From: Burkholderia thailandensis E264
GTDB lineage: Bacteria > Pseudomonadota > Gammaproteobacteria > Burkholderiales > Burkholderiaceae
Assembly (NCBI RefSeq): GCF_000012365.1
Contig: NC_007650.1
Span: 2,356,001-2,420,000, forward strand
Length of the DNA stretch: 64,000 nt
Direction: 5' to 3'
Notes under the pieces: model-generated
What the model was told of the DNA's origin: nothing
Seen by the model: the letters and a program-made list of their open reading frames with translations, nothing else
Databases searched by the model: none
Position numbers and translations under genes: made by a program
Shown: piece by piece, positions 55,873-64,000 of the stretch
How the letters are laid out: each line of letters opens with the position of its first letter
Numbering within the stretch: the first letter of the stretch is position 1

Positions 55873-56649
55873 TCAGCTCCATTTCTTCCACGGCGCGGTG
55901 CCGGTCGCCCACATGCTGTCGAGCAGCAGCTTGTCGCGCAGCGTGTCCATGCATTGCCAGAAGCCGTCGTGCGGATACGCCTTGAGTTCGTTGGCTCGCG
56001 CGAGCCGCTCGAGAGGCTCGCGTTCCCAGACGGTCGCATCGCCGTCGATCAGATCGATGACCGACGGGGACAGCACGAAGAATCCGCCGTTGATCATCCC
56101 GCCGTCGATCCGGGGCTTCTCCGTGAAATCGACGACCTGCCGATCGGCACCGATATCGAGCACGCCGAATCGCGCCGGCGGATGCACCGCGGTAAGCGTC
56201 GCCTTGCCGCCGTGCTCGCGGTGAAACGCGATCAGGCGGCCGAGATCGACGTCGCACAGCCCGTCTCCGTATGTGAGGCAAAACACGTCGTCGCCTTCCA
56301 CGTACTGGCGCACGCGCCGGATTCGCCCGCCCGTCATCGTCGCCTCGCCGGTGTCGACGAGCGTCACGCGCCACGGCTCCGAATAGCGATAGTGGACTTC
56401 CATGCTGTTCTTCTGCACATCGAACGTCACGTCCGACATGTGCAGGAAGTAGTTCGCGAAGTACTCCTTGATGACATAGCCCCGGTAGCCGCAGCAGATG
56501 ATGAATTCGTTGATGCCGTGGTGCGAATACAGCTTCAGGATGTGCCAGAGAATCGGCTTGCCGCCGATCTCGATCATCGGCTTCGGCCGGGAAATCGTTT
56601 CTTCGGTGAATCGCGTGCCGAATCCGCCTGCGAGAATCACAGCCTTCAC
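55873..56649 (-). CDS. rfbF: Glucose-1-phosphate cytidylyltransferase
   Basis: A 258-residue nucleotidyltransferase making CDP-glucose from CTP and glucose 1-phosphate. AVILAGGFGTRFTEETISRPKPMIEIGGKPILWHIL is the classic RfbF/DdhA opening with the nucleotide loop GGFGTR and the substrate RPKPM. DGGMINGGFFVLSP follows in the middle. The start is the GTG at 56649: an AGAGGA ribosome site lies eight bases upstream and the GTGA overlaps the stop of the Wzz-like gene. The frame extends further upstream, but that part is not family-like. It is the first enzyme of the CDP-sugar set. Confidence 0.93.
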   Translation of the reverse strand: MKAVILAGGFGTRFTEETISRPKPMIEIGGKPILWHILKLYSHHGINEFIICCGYRGYVIKEYFANYFLHMSDVTFDVQKNSMEVHYRYSEPWRVTLVDTGEATMTGGRIRRVRQYVEGDDVFCLTYGDGLCDVDLGRLIAFHREHGGKATLTAVHPPARFGVLDIGADRQVVDFTEKPRIDGGMINGGFFVLSPSVIDLIDGDATVWEREPLERLARANELKAYPHDGFWQCMDTLRDKLLLDSMWATGTAPWKKWS

Positions 56650-57863
56650 GATCGCGTCCTCTTGAAAGTTATCGCCCACGCGTGCTTGAGGCGCGCGAGA
56701 TCCCCGCTTCTGCGCGCGTGGTCGACCGCCTGCCTGCCGAACTCCCTGCCGATGACGACCGTCACCGCCAGCACGAAGCCCCCCGCGAAACTCGCGAGCA
56801 GGATCAGCAGCCGCGACGGCTTGGCCTTGCGCTCGGGCGGCGCGGCCACGTCGACCTGCTGCACGAGCGGCCCGCTCTTCGCCTCGTCGACGCGCGCCAG
56901 CTCGAGCTGCCTCGACAAAACGTCGACGACGTTCTCCTGATACTTCATTTCGCGGTAGCTGCGCAGCGTGGCCATGCCCGCATCCGATCCCCTGAGCGAC
57001 GCGGCGTCGCCGTTCTCGATCTTCTCGAGCTGCGCCTTGAGCGTCGACACCTCGGCTTCGATCCGTTTGACCTGCGGATTCTCGGCCGTCGCATAAGTGC
57101 CGATCGAGCTCAGCTCGATCTGCTTGGCGGCCAGCAGCGATCGGATCTCCGCGCTGTGCCGGATCGCGAGTTGCGTGTCGGCGTCGACGCTGACGACGCC
57201 GGATTTCGCCTGCAACTTGACATACGCATCCTGTGCATTGGCGAGCGCGACACGCGATTTGTCCACCTCCTTTTCGAGAAACGCGCGCCGCTGCTGCGCC
57301 TGCGTCACCGCAATGCGCTCGAGCAGCTTCGCGAGCGCCGCGACGTGCGCGTTCGCCAGATCCGCCGCCACGGCCGGGTCGGTGTCGTCGGCCGCGATGG
57401 TCAGCAGGCCGGATTTCTTGTCGAGCGTGACGCTCACGCGCGACTGCAACGCCTTGCGCGCGGCATGCATCGTGTCGACGCGATATCGCTTGCGCAGGCC
57501 GAACTGCCGGATCAGGCTGTCCTCGATCGAAGTACTCTTCAACAGCGCGACGTACAGCTCGCCCGGCGTCTTGAAATCGATGCCCATCGCCGCGCCCGCG
57601 ATCACGTCGAGACTGCCCAGCGAATGACCGAACAATCCGCGCGACTCGTCCGGCGGCAGCAGCACGGTTCTCGCCTCGTAGATGGGCGGCAGCACGAGCG
57701 CGAGCGCGATGCCGAGCAGCACCGCCGCGGCGACGATGCGCGCGATCAGCCCCTTGCCGTGACCGAGCGCGATCAGCACGTCGGCGCGGCCCAGGGCGGG
57801 GCCGCGGAGCGCGCGCCGTTCGACGTCATCCAGCCCCGCGCCACCGGATTCGAGTTCAGCCAT
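56646..57863 (-). CDS. Wzz/KpsE-like polysaccharide co-polymerase or export protein
   Basis: A 405-residue inner-membrane protein of the Wzz superfamily. It has a first helix near residues 40-60 (IARIVAAAVLLGIALALVLP), a long periplasmic coiled-coil region (ADLANAHVAALAKLLERIAVTQAQQRRAFLEKEVDKSR and later helices) and a second helix near residue 355 (LLILLASFAGGFVLAVTVVIG). A VAAPPERKAKPSR proline/lysine motif precedes the second helix, as in the family. There is no cytoplasmic tyrosine kinase domain. It would set chain length or link synthesis to the outer-membrane exporter encoded just upstream, four bases away. Confidence 0.88.
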   Translation of the reverse strand: MAELESGGAGLDDVERRALRGPALGRADVLIALGHGKGLIARIVAAAVLLGIALALVLPPIYEARTVLLPPDESRGLFGHSLGSLDVIAGAAMGIDFKTPGELYVALLKSTSIEDSLIRQFGLRKRYRVDTMHAARKALQSRVSVTLDKKSGLLTIAADDTDPAVAADLANAHVAALAKLLERIAVTQAQQRRAFLEKEVDKSRVALANAQDAYVKLQAKSGVVSVDADTQLAIRHSAEIRSLLAAKQIELSSIGTYATAENPQVKRIEAEVSTLKAQLEKIENGDAASLRGSDAGMATLRSYREMKYQENVVDVLSRQLELARVDEAKSGPLVQQVDVAAPPERKAKPSRLLILLASFAGGFVLAVTVVIGREFGRQAVDHARRSGDLARLKHAWAITFKRTRS

Positions 57864-57867
57864 CGCT

Positions 57868-60420
57868 TTACTTGAGCACCTTGATAGCCGCCGCGCCCAG
57901 GCCGAAATTGGCCAGCACCTGCGACCAGTCCTTGAGGCCGGCGAGGAACTTCGTCATCCCGGAGCGCCGGTCGAGCTTCTCGGGAACCACGAGCGTGTCG
58001 CCCGGCATCAGCTCGAGCGCGCCGAAACTGCCGAGCCAGCCGTAACTGCTCGCCGAGGCGACGCTGCCGTCGGCGCGCAGCACGAATGCGGAGTCGAGGT
58101 CCGCGATGTCCTGCTGAACGCCCGCGACCCTCAGCGTATCGGCGACCGTTCGATGCAGCTTCCAGATCACGGCGTTCTGATTGTCGACCGCGCCGTAGAC
58201 GGTCACGAACGCCGGCACCGGCGGCACGTAGATCGCATCGCCGTCGCTCAGCGGCAGATCGGGCAGATCGCCGATGCGGCTCGCTTTCGTGCTCAATTCG
58301 AGGGACACGCGCCCCGTCGGCTTGAGCTCGCGCAGCCGCGCGAGTTGGGCCTGCTGCGCGGCCGCCATCTGGGCCTGCAGATATTGCGTGTCACCGCTCG
58401 GCAGATTCGCGACCGCCGCGGCGAGCTTGCTGTTCGCCTGCAACGTCGCGCGGTCGAGCGCGGCATTCAGGTTCTGTTGCTGCTGGCTGCGCGTGGACTC
58501 GCGCGTGAACTCGACGCCGAACACATACGCGTTGCTCGTCAGGCCGCCCGCCCGCTGCAGCAGCTCGCGCAGCGATTCGCCCGCATTGAGTTGATAGACG
58601 CCGGGCGCGCGCACCTCACCGTCCACCCGGACGAGGCTCTTGTTGTCGTCGACCGGGTTGCGCAGATCCCGCTTGCCGAAGATCGTCACCACATCCCCGG
58701 GCTGCAGCGTAATGCCGGCCTCGGCGCTCCCCTTCGCCATCACCGCCCGCAAGTTGAACGGAATCAGGTTCTCGGTCAGCGTGACGGGATCGAGACGCTG
58801 GATGATCGCGTAATGCCAGTTGGGCTCGTCGACGAGATTGCGGATGCCGTCGAACGGCCGCCGGCCGGCGCCGCCGCTTTTCGCATACTCGACGAGAATG
58901 TTCTTGCGCGTGAAGTAATCGGGCGTGAGCACCGCGTCCGGAGACGGCAGCAAATCGGCGAGCGTCATCCCGGGCTTGTACGGATACCTGAGCGCTGCGG
59001 CGACGTTGCCGCGCAGCGTCACGGCATTCGAGAATTTCTGCGACACCATCGACAGCGTGACGATGTCGCCGTCCTTCACGACCGTCGCGAGCCCCGCGTC
59101 GTCGAGCCGCACCTCCTGCACGGAACGCGGAGCGGCGCCGTCGGACGCGTTCACCCGCTCGATCATCACGCGGTCGAGGCTCGTGAGCGCGGTGACGCCG
59201 CCCGCGTCGTCCAGCAGCTCGCGCAGCGTTTCGTTCGACTTGCGCAGTTCGTAGATCCCCGGCGCGTCGAGCGCGCCCGTCAGCGCGACGCGCGGCCCGG
59301 CGGGCGGAATGACGATGACGTCGCCCGGCAGCAGATGCGCGTCGTCCTTCACGGTTCCGCGGGTCAGGAAGCCGTAGACGTCGAGCGTCGCGATCTGCCG
59401 GCCGTTGCGGTACAGCGCCACCGCCCGCATCGAGCCGTTGAACGCCGGGCCGCCGCTCGCGAACAACGCGCCGATGATCGTCGACGTGCCCGGCACCGTG
59501 TAGCTGCCGGGCGACATCGCCTTGCCGACGACATACACCTGGATCGAGCGCAGACGGCCGAGCGCCGCGTTCACGTTGAAATCCGTGAAATATCGGCCGA
59601 GCCCGCCGCGCAGCAACGAATCGAGCTCGGACGCGCGCGCGCCCGCCACCGTCACGACACCGACGCCCGGAATGCTGACCTGGCCGTTGCGATCGACGAC
59701 GAGGCGCTGGTCGCCCGCGACGCCTCCCCACGCATGCAGCAGCACTTCGTCGCCGGGGCCGATCACGTAGTCGTCGGGAACCGGAACGTTGTCGAGCGAG
59801 CGGTAAGTCGTCGTCGTCGAAAAGAAGTTGTAGCCGAAGAGCGGCAATGCCCGGCCCGTGCTCTGCTGCACGAAGATCTGGAAATCGGTCTGCGCCGCCG
59901 GCGAGGCGACGCGCGGCCGCCCGCACGCATCCGGCAATTCGGGCGTGCCGTCCGCCCGGCGCGTAATGGTCGCGGGCCCGCCTTCTGCCGACGGCGGACA
60001 ATCGATCGCATCGCCGCGACATCCGAGCGGGCCGCACGGGCGCGGCGGATCGCTCAACGGATCGGCGTCCTTCAGGAGGCCGTCTTTCGACGTCGCGTCC
60101 TTCGTGAGCTTCGCGCCCGGCAGCGGCGGCTGTAGCGCATCGCGCTGCCGTGCGGCGAGGCCGTCGGTTGGCGGCAGGCTGTCGATCGGCGGCAAAGGAA
60201 CCGCCGAATGCGTGTCCGTGCCGACGGACGTGGACGGAACGAGGGAAACGATCTGCGCGTGCGCCGAAAGAACGAACATGCACGAACAGAAAAAGACGGC
60301 GCCGCGAAGCGGCGACGCGACCGAACGCAGCCATGCGAGACGGACGAACGGCCTGCCGTTGCGGAACGAAAATCCAGCCCGGGAAAATTGCCGCCGCAGG
60401 ATAGGTCTCTTGACGTTCAT
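57868..60420 (-). CDS. Polysaccharide export outer-membrane protein (Wza/KpsD-like, with SLBB domains)
   Basis: An 850-residue exporter and the first gene of the minus-strand operon. A long N-terminal leader with a hydrophobic stretch ending in FVLSAHAQ is followed by a Pro/Asp-rich linker. A polysaccharide-export domain (YVIGPGDEVLLHAWGGVAGDQRLVVDRNGQVSIPGVGVVTV) is then followed by several SLBB repeats (VALTGALDAPGIYELRKSNETLRELLDDAGGV, VRVDGEVRAPGVYQLNAGESLRELLQRAGGL). It is much longer than Wza (about 380 residues) and has no lipobox, so it is nearer to long KpsD-type proteins. It starts at the ATG at 60420. Confidence 0.9.
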   Translation of the reverse strand: MNVKRPILRRQFSRAGFSFRNGRPFVRLAWLRSVASPLRGAVFFCSCMFVLSAHAQIVSLVPSTSVGTDTHSAVPLPPIDSLPPTDGLAARQRDALQPPLPGAKLTKDATSKDGLLKDADPLSDPPRPCGPLGCRGDAIDCPPSAEGGPATITRRADGTPELPDACGRPRVASPAAQTDFQIFVQQSTGRALPLFGYNFFSTTTTYRSLDNVPVPDDYVIGPGDEVLLHAWGGVAGDQRLVVDRNGQVSIPGVGVVTVAGARASELDSLLRGGLGRYFTDFNVNAALGRLRSIQVYVVGKAMSPGSYTVPGTSTIIGALFASGGPAFNGSMRAVALYRNGRQIATLDVYGFLTRGTVKDDAHLLPGDVIVIPPAGPRVALTGALDAPGIYELRKSNETLRELLDDAGGVTALTSLDRVMIERVNASDGAAPRSVQEVRLDDAGLATVVKDGDIVTLSMVSQKFSNAVTLRGNVAAALRYPYKPGMTLADLLPSPDAVLTPDYFTRKNILVEYAKSGGAGRRPFDGIRNLVDEPNWHYAIIQRLDPVTLTENLIPFNLRAVMAKGSAEAGITLQPGDVVTIFGKRDLRNPVDDNKSLVRVDGEVRAPGVYQLNAGESLRELLQRAGGLTSNAYVFGVEFTRESTRSQQQQNLNAALDRATLQANSKLAAAVANLPSGDTQYLQAQMAAAQQAQLARLRELKPTGRVSLELSTKASRIGDLPDLPLSDGDAIYVPPVPAFVTVYGAVDNQNAVIWKLHRTVADTLRVAGVQQDIADLDSAFVLRADGSVASASSYGWLGSFGALELMPGDTLVVPEKLDRRSGMTKFLAGLKDWSQVLANFGLGAAAIKVLK

Positions 60421-61190
60421 TCGGCTTCTTATCTTTCGGTCAATTGAACATCTCGCTTTCTGCAACACATCGTCGCCGCTTCGAAGCCGGATCACCGGCA
60501 TCGCACCATACGAAGCCGCCCTCGACAAGCACCTCGTAGCCGCCACTTACGTCACAACCGCGCGATGGAACAGGCGCTCGGCCATTGCCGTCCGATCAGC
60601 CTGCGTTCCCTCGAAACCGCATGGCTCGCGCCATGCTTCCACCGTTCTCATAACCTTGTATTGCCGCCTGCGTCACGGATTCTACACAACGCATCCGTCC
60701 CTGGGGGACGAGTCGACCAATATGGAATGCATATTCTTCGCGACAGACTCAATCACGGAATGAATTAACACATAAATTCGAAACCGGATCGCTCAGCGTT
60801 TACCATCTTTCAACACAAAATCCGCGCTCTTACGGCAATGATTACCGCAACACGCATCCCATCGAAACAATTGACAGAAATTTTCAGAAAGCCGATCGCA
60901 CTCGATCGTCCGCAGCTTGCCGACATGCGTCGAAATATGCGCGCCGCTTCGCGAACCAGCGCTTCCGGCCATCGAATACACCGAAGCTCCGAAGTTCGCC
61001 TCGATCGAAATTCGACGGAACGCGCTTCTACATCTTTAATAACGTTCCCGCCCATCGAATCGAAAATCCAATTTTTATCACATCGGCTTGCAGTCGTTAA
61101 CCTATACTCTCGAAGAGTTCGATTTCGAATAAGAGACCGGCCCGCATCGGTTGCGATGCACGGCCAAAACGAACGCAGGAGTCGAAAATC
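60421..61190. other. AT-rich divergent promoter region of the polysaccharide genes
   Basis: This stretch of 770 bases lies between the divergent export gene and gfcA-like gene. It is much more AT-rich than the cluster and should hold promoters in both directions. A good -10 box TATACT is at 61103-61108, 83 bases before the gfcA-like start, but no -35 box of standard spacing is evident. No JUMPstart/ops element was found. The short frames here have no family features. Confidence 0.5.
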
Positions 61191-61589
61191 ATGAAAGCGC
61201 TGAGTGCGTCTTTGATTGCTGCAATCCTGGCTTTACCGCATTTCGTGCACGCTCAACAAGCTCCCGCGCCGGCGGCGCCCGTCGCCGGCGAACAACCCGC
61301 GGAACGCGCTTCCGGAGCAATCCTGAACGAAGGCTCCGGAACGAGCGGAACGAGCGGAACAAGCGGGGCGGCAGGAACATCCGGAACGACGGGGGCGGCC
61401 GGAACCACCGGGGCCGCCGAAACCACCGGCGCTGCCGGGACGGCCGGCGCGGCCGGCGCGGCAACGTTCGGCGGCGTCAGCGTCGGCACGATCGCCGCGG
61501 TCGGCGCGGGCGTCGCGGCCGCCGTCGGAATCGGCGTTGCGGCAAGTTCGGGAGGCGGCGGCAGCAGCGGCACGACAGGCACCCGCTGA
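61191..61589 (+). CDS. GfcA/YjbE-like small exported protein of the polysaccharide operon
   Basis: A 132-residue protein with a signal peptide (MKALSASLIAAILALPHFVHA), a proline/alanine linker and about 50 residues of Gly/Thr/Ser/Ala repeats (GTSGTSGTSGAAGTSG and onward), then a hydrophobic glycine-rich segment (GVSVGTIAAVGAGVAAAVGIGVAAS) and a Gly/Ser/Thr tail. E. coli GfcA and YjbE share this Thr/Ser/Gly-rich layout and lead the gfcABCD and yjbEFGH operons. The match is by composition and gene order, not by alignment. A GGAG ribosome site precedes the ATG at 61191. Its repeats make it prone to length variation. Confidence 0.8.
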   Translation: MKALSASLIAAILALPHFVHAQQAPAPAAPVAGEQPAERASGAILNEGSGTSGTSGTSGAAGTSGTTGAAGTTGAAETTGAAGTAGAAGAATFGGVSVGTIAAVGAGVAAAVGIGVAASSGGGGSSGTTGTR

Positions 61590-61610
61590 ACCGCTCGGCT
61601 CACCTCGGAC

Positions 61611-61633
61611 GAAGGGCCCCATCGGGGCCCTTC
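61611..61633 (+). terminator. Perfect 10-pair hairpin between gfcA-like and gfcB-like genes
   Basis: GAAGGGCCCC (61611-61620) pairs with GGGGCCCTTC (61624-61633) around an ATC loop, 21 bases after the stop of the gfcA-like gene. No clear thymine tract follows, so it probably acts as a partial terminator that lets gfcA-like mRNA exceed that of the downstream genes. Confidence 0.7.
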
Positions 61634-61674
61634 GCTTATGCAGAAATGGAAAACACCGCCCTCTCTTTCCCCCC

Positions 61675-62319
61675 ATGCCCGTGCGCCTACTGGTATCGCT
61701 CTGGATCATCGTGCTATGCGGTTGCTCGACGTCGATGCAAGGACTCGCCGATGTCGCCCGCGTCTATTGGGGCGCCGGCAATCGCCAGGTCGCCCGCACG
61801 GCGCTCGATTCGCGCTATCGCTATCTGCGTGTCTCCGTTCGCGGCCGCGCGACGTTGATGATCCTGGGCTACGTCGATCGCGATCCGCTCGGTCCGATCG
61901 AGACCTGGTATAGCGGACACGGCAAGGAGACGCTGCGCCTGCAGAACGGGCGCGTAGTCGGCGGCACGGGGCTGCCCGTCGAATGGACGAGCGTGCGGTT
62001 GTCCACGCAGCCGGCATGGAGCAGTCTGTCCAGCGCCGCGGCCATCGAGCGGCGCCGCGACGTCATGCCCGGCTACGCGTACGGGCTGACCGACACGCTC
62101 ACCGTCACGCCGATTCCCATGCCGCGCGGCACCGCTTATTTCGGGAAACCCGATCCCGGCTTGCGCTGGTTCGTCGAATCGTCGACGGGCGCGGCCGCGT
62201 TGCCGGCCGCGCACTACGCCACGCTGACGGTCGGAAGCGCCACGACGGTCGTCTACGGCGAGCAATGCCTGGACAAGTCGTTTTGCCTCAGTTGGCAACG
62301 CTGGCCGGTGAATTCCTAG
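61675..62319 (+). CDS. GfcB/YjbF-like outer-membrane lipoprotein
   Basis: A 214-residue lipoprotein. The signal sequence ends in VLCGCSTS, with the acylated cysteine near residue 17. The mature protein is a beta-rich domain with RYLRVSVRGRATLMILGYVD and ETWYSGHGKETLRLQNGRVVGGTGLPVEW, the family pattern of YjbF/GfcB (DUF2886). The role in group 4 capsule or exopolysaccharide export is known for the operon but not for this protein. The ATG at 61675 is preferred for the signal peptide. It is followed directly by the GfcC-YjbH fusion, one base after its stop. Confidence 0.87.
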   Translation: MPVRLLVSLWIIVLCGCSTSMQGLADVARVYWGAGNRQVARTALDSRYRYLRVSVRGRATLMILGYVDRDPLGPIETWYSGHGKETLRLQNGRVVGGTGLPVEWTSVRLSTQPAWSSLSSAAAIERRRDVMPGYAYGLTDTLTVTPIPMPRGTAYFGKPDPGLRWFVESSTGAAALPAAHYATLTVGSATTVVYGEQCLDKSFCLSWQRWPVNS

Positions 62320-62320
62320 C

Positions 62321-64000
62321 ATGCCGAAGCATGAGACGGCGAGCCGCAGGCGGCGCGGCGGCACATGGCTGGCCGTTGTGCTCGCGTGCGTGCATCCTTT
62401 CGATGCCGCCGCGCATGTCGAAGAAACGATCGCCGCCCCAATGTACCTCGGCGACTGGCTCGCAGCCCGTCAGCCGACGCCCGCTGTCGGCACGTCATCA
62501 TCCGAGACGCCTTCGCCGTACCTGAGCGGCCTGAGCTGGCGATCGGGTCGCGAAGTCGCGGCTCAGCAGGCGAACAAGCGCCGCCTGATCGCCGGCATCG
62601 AAGCGCTGCCCGCGCCCACGCCGGCCGCGCAGGCGGCGCGAGCGCGCTTCTCGGCAATGGTTGCCGCGCGCCCCGCGACCGGACGCGTGGTCGTCCCCCG
62701 AACCGACGGACGATGGTTGCAGGCCAATCCCGCCAGCGATCCTCGTCTCGAAGCCGGCGACATCGTGACGATTCCCGATCGCTCGTCGACCGTCACCGTC
62801 GTGCGCGCGGACGGCTCGACATGCACGGTCGCCCACGCGCAAGACGTCGAAGCATTGCAGTACGTGCTCGCGTGCGATCCCGCCGCGACGCCCGATGTCG
62901 CGTGGATCGCGCAACCCGACGGCACGGTCAGCGAAAACAAGGTGGCCGCCTGGAATCGCGATGCGCAGGATACGCCCGCACCCGGCAGCTGGATCTGGGC
63001 ACCCGATCGCGGCAGTCGATGGACGCCGGCCCTGTCGCGCGCATTGGCCGAATTTCTGGCGACGCAAGGCGTATCGGAACCGACCGGCGACGGCGCGCCG
63101 CCGCACGCACCCCGCATTGCGCCGCGCCATCAGACCGAGTTTCTGACCGGCGCGCCGACCCGCTCCGCCGCATTCCCGGTGACGGGCGGAGACTGGGGCA
63201 CGGCGGGCATCCTGCAGACGCCGACCGCGCGGATGAACGACGCCGGAGAAGCGTCGCTCAGCATGAGCCACGTCAGCCCGTACACGCGCCTCAATTTCGC
63301 GTTGCAGCCACTCGACTGGCTCGAGATCGGCTTCCGATACACCGACGTCAGCAATCAACCGTACGGGCCCGTCTCGCTGAGCGGAACCCAGTCATACAAG
63401 GACAAGAGCATCGACGCGAAGATCCGGCTATGGCGCGAATCCGCGTATCTGCCCGACGTGGCCGTCGGCTTTCGCGACATCGCCGGATCGGGGCTCTTCT
63501 CCGGCGAGTACCTGGTGGCGAGCAAGCGGACGGGGCCGTTCGACTGGAGCGTCGGCCTGGGCTGGGGCTATATGGGCGCGCGCGGCAATCTGCGCAACCC
63601 GCTGTCGATGATCAGCCGACGGTTCGACGATCGCGCGAACAGCGCGACGCCGAACGGCGGCGAGCTGGGCTACGGCTCGTGGTTTCGCGGGCGCGTATCG
63701 CCCTTCGGCGGCGTGCAGTACCAGACGCCCGACGAGCGCCTCATCCTGAAGGCCGAATACGACGGCAACGACTATCGGCACGAGCCGTTCGGGCAAGTGT
63801 TGAAGGAGCGATCTCCATTCAACTTCGGCGCCGTCTATCGCGCCACGCGCAACATCGACCTGAGCGTCGGCTTCGAGCGAGGCACGCGCGTGATGTTCGG
63901 CGTCTCGCTGCACGGCAATCTGAAGCGTGCGACGATGCCCAAACTGGGCAATCCGCCGCCCGTTCCGGTGACGCAGCCGGCCGCGAACGCCGGGCCGCGC
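62321..64000 (+). CDS. GfcC-like and YjbH-like fusion protein, polysaccharide export (partial)
   Basis: An open frame from the ATG at 62321 through the end of the window without a stop: at least 560 residues, 3' end missing. Residues 1-31 are a signal peptide. Residues 32-270 fit GfcC/YjbG: YLGDWLAARQ, QQANKRRLIAGIEALP, LEAGDIVTIPD and GSWIWAPDRGSRWTPALSRALAEFL. From about residue 285 a YjbH-type outer-membrane domain begins (TGGDWGTAGILQTPTARMNDAGEASLSMSHVSPYTRLNFALQPLDWLEIGFRYTD) and continues with beta strands to the end. In E. coli these are separate genes (gfcC/gfcD, yjbG/yjbH). The start overlaps no upstream gene and has no strong ribosome site, so coupling to gfcB-like is likely. Confidence 0.85.
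   Translation, partial: MPKHETASRRRRGGTWLAVVLACVHPFDAAAHVEETIAAPMYLGDWLAARQPTPAVGTSSSETPSPYLSGLSWRSGREVAAQQANKRRLIAGIEALPAPTPAAQAARARFSAMVAARPATGRVVVPRTDGRWLQANPASDPRLEAGDIVTIPDRSSTVTVVRADGSTCTVAHAQDVEALQYVLACDPAATPDVAWIAQPDGTVSENKVAAWNRDAQDTPAPGSWIWAPDRGSRWTPALSRALAEFLATQGVSEPTGDGAPPHAPRIAPRHQTEFLTGAPTRSAAFPVTGGDWGTAGILQTPTARMNDAGEASLSMSHVSPYTRLNFALQPLDWLEIGFRYTDVSNQPYGPVSLSGTQSYKDKSIDAKIRLWRESAYLPDVAVGFRDIAGSGLFSGEYLVASKRTGPFDWSVGLGWGYMGARGNLRNPLSMISRRFDDRANSATPNGGELGYGSWFRGRVSPFGGVQYQTPDERLILKAEYDGNDYRHEPFGQVLKERSPFNFGAVYRATRNIDLSVGFERGTRVMFGVSLHGNLKRATMPKLGNPPPVPVTQPAANAGPR

Noticed and set aside
60421..61190. JUMPstart/ops element before the polysaccharide genes
   Set aside because: The GGCGGTAGCGT core was not found on either strand.

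Overview
The window looks like part of a Burkholderia replicon, most likely of the B. pseudomallei/thailandensis group and probably chromosome 2. This is inferred from the very high GC, the codon use and the gene families; no rRNA, tRNA or replication gene is present to fix it. About 48 genes are supported. There is no CRISPR array and only one small insertion-sequence remnant.

Left part (1-8,350). A gene-poor stretch precedes a coenzyme B12-dependent ribonucleotide reductase (minus strand), a small PACE-type efflux protein (plus) and an accessory groES-groEL pair (minus) with a CIRCE operator in front of it. A small protein of unknown function separates this from the polyamine region.

Polyamine region (7,388-24,089). 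A cupin-domain XRE regulator, an aldehyde dehydrogenase and an agmatinase-family ureohydrolase lie on the minus strand. Divergent from them is a long plus-strand run: gamma-glutamyl-GABA hydrolase, glutamine-synthetase-like gamma-glutamylputrescine synthetase, putrescine aminotransferase, periplasmic polyamine-binding protein, ABC ATPase, two permeases, a DUF3138-like porin and two FAD-dependent PuuB-type oxidases. Together they can import putrescine and take it to GABA and succinate by either the glutamylated or the direct transamination route. A chemoreceptor with a CheR-docking tail closes the region.

Copper region (26,350-31,876, minus strand). Seven tightly packed genes encode a CopL-like secreted protein, a His-rich secreted peptide, a TolC-type outer-membrane lipoprotein, a Tat-exported multicopper oxidase, a CusF-like protein, CopC and CopD.

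Middle part (32,143-42,093). This holds a bacterial PolX (DNA polymerase X plus PHP domain), a PBP7-type D,D-endopeptidase, a DJ-1/PfpI protein divergent from a MocR regulator with a perfect inverted repeat between them, an NAD(P)-binding protein, a pirin divergent from a LysR regulator, and a broken ClbS/DfsB gene fused to an IS3-family remnant.

An AT-rich island (about 42,100-43,634) holds the most unusual locus: a 40-codon acidic peptide gene with a Shine-Dalgarno sequence, then a strong hairpin, then a stand-alone M29-like metalloenzyme with all five expected metal ligands. It resembles a minimal peptide natural-product (RiPP-like) locus.

Polysaccharide cluster (43,895-64,000). Thirteen minus-strand genes cover export (Wza/KpsD-like, Wzz-like, Wzx flippase, Wzy-like polymerase), four glycosyltransferases, an acyltransferase and CDP-sugar synthesis (glucose-1-phosphate cytidylyltransferase, CDP-glucose 4,6-dehydratase, C-3 dehydrase and a GNAT-aminotransferase fusion). 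Divergent from it is a gfcA/yjbE-like gene, a hairpin, a GfcB/YjbF-like lipoprotein gene and a GfcC-YjbH fusion that runs off the window.
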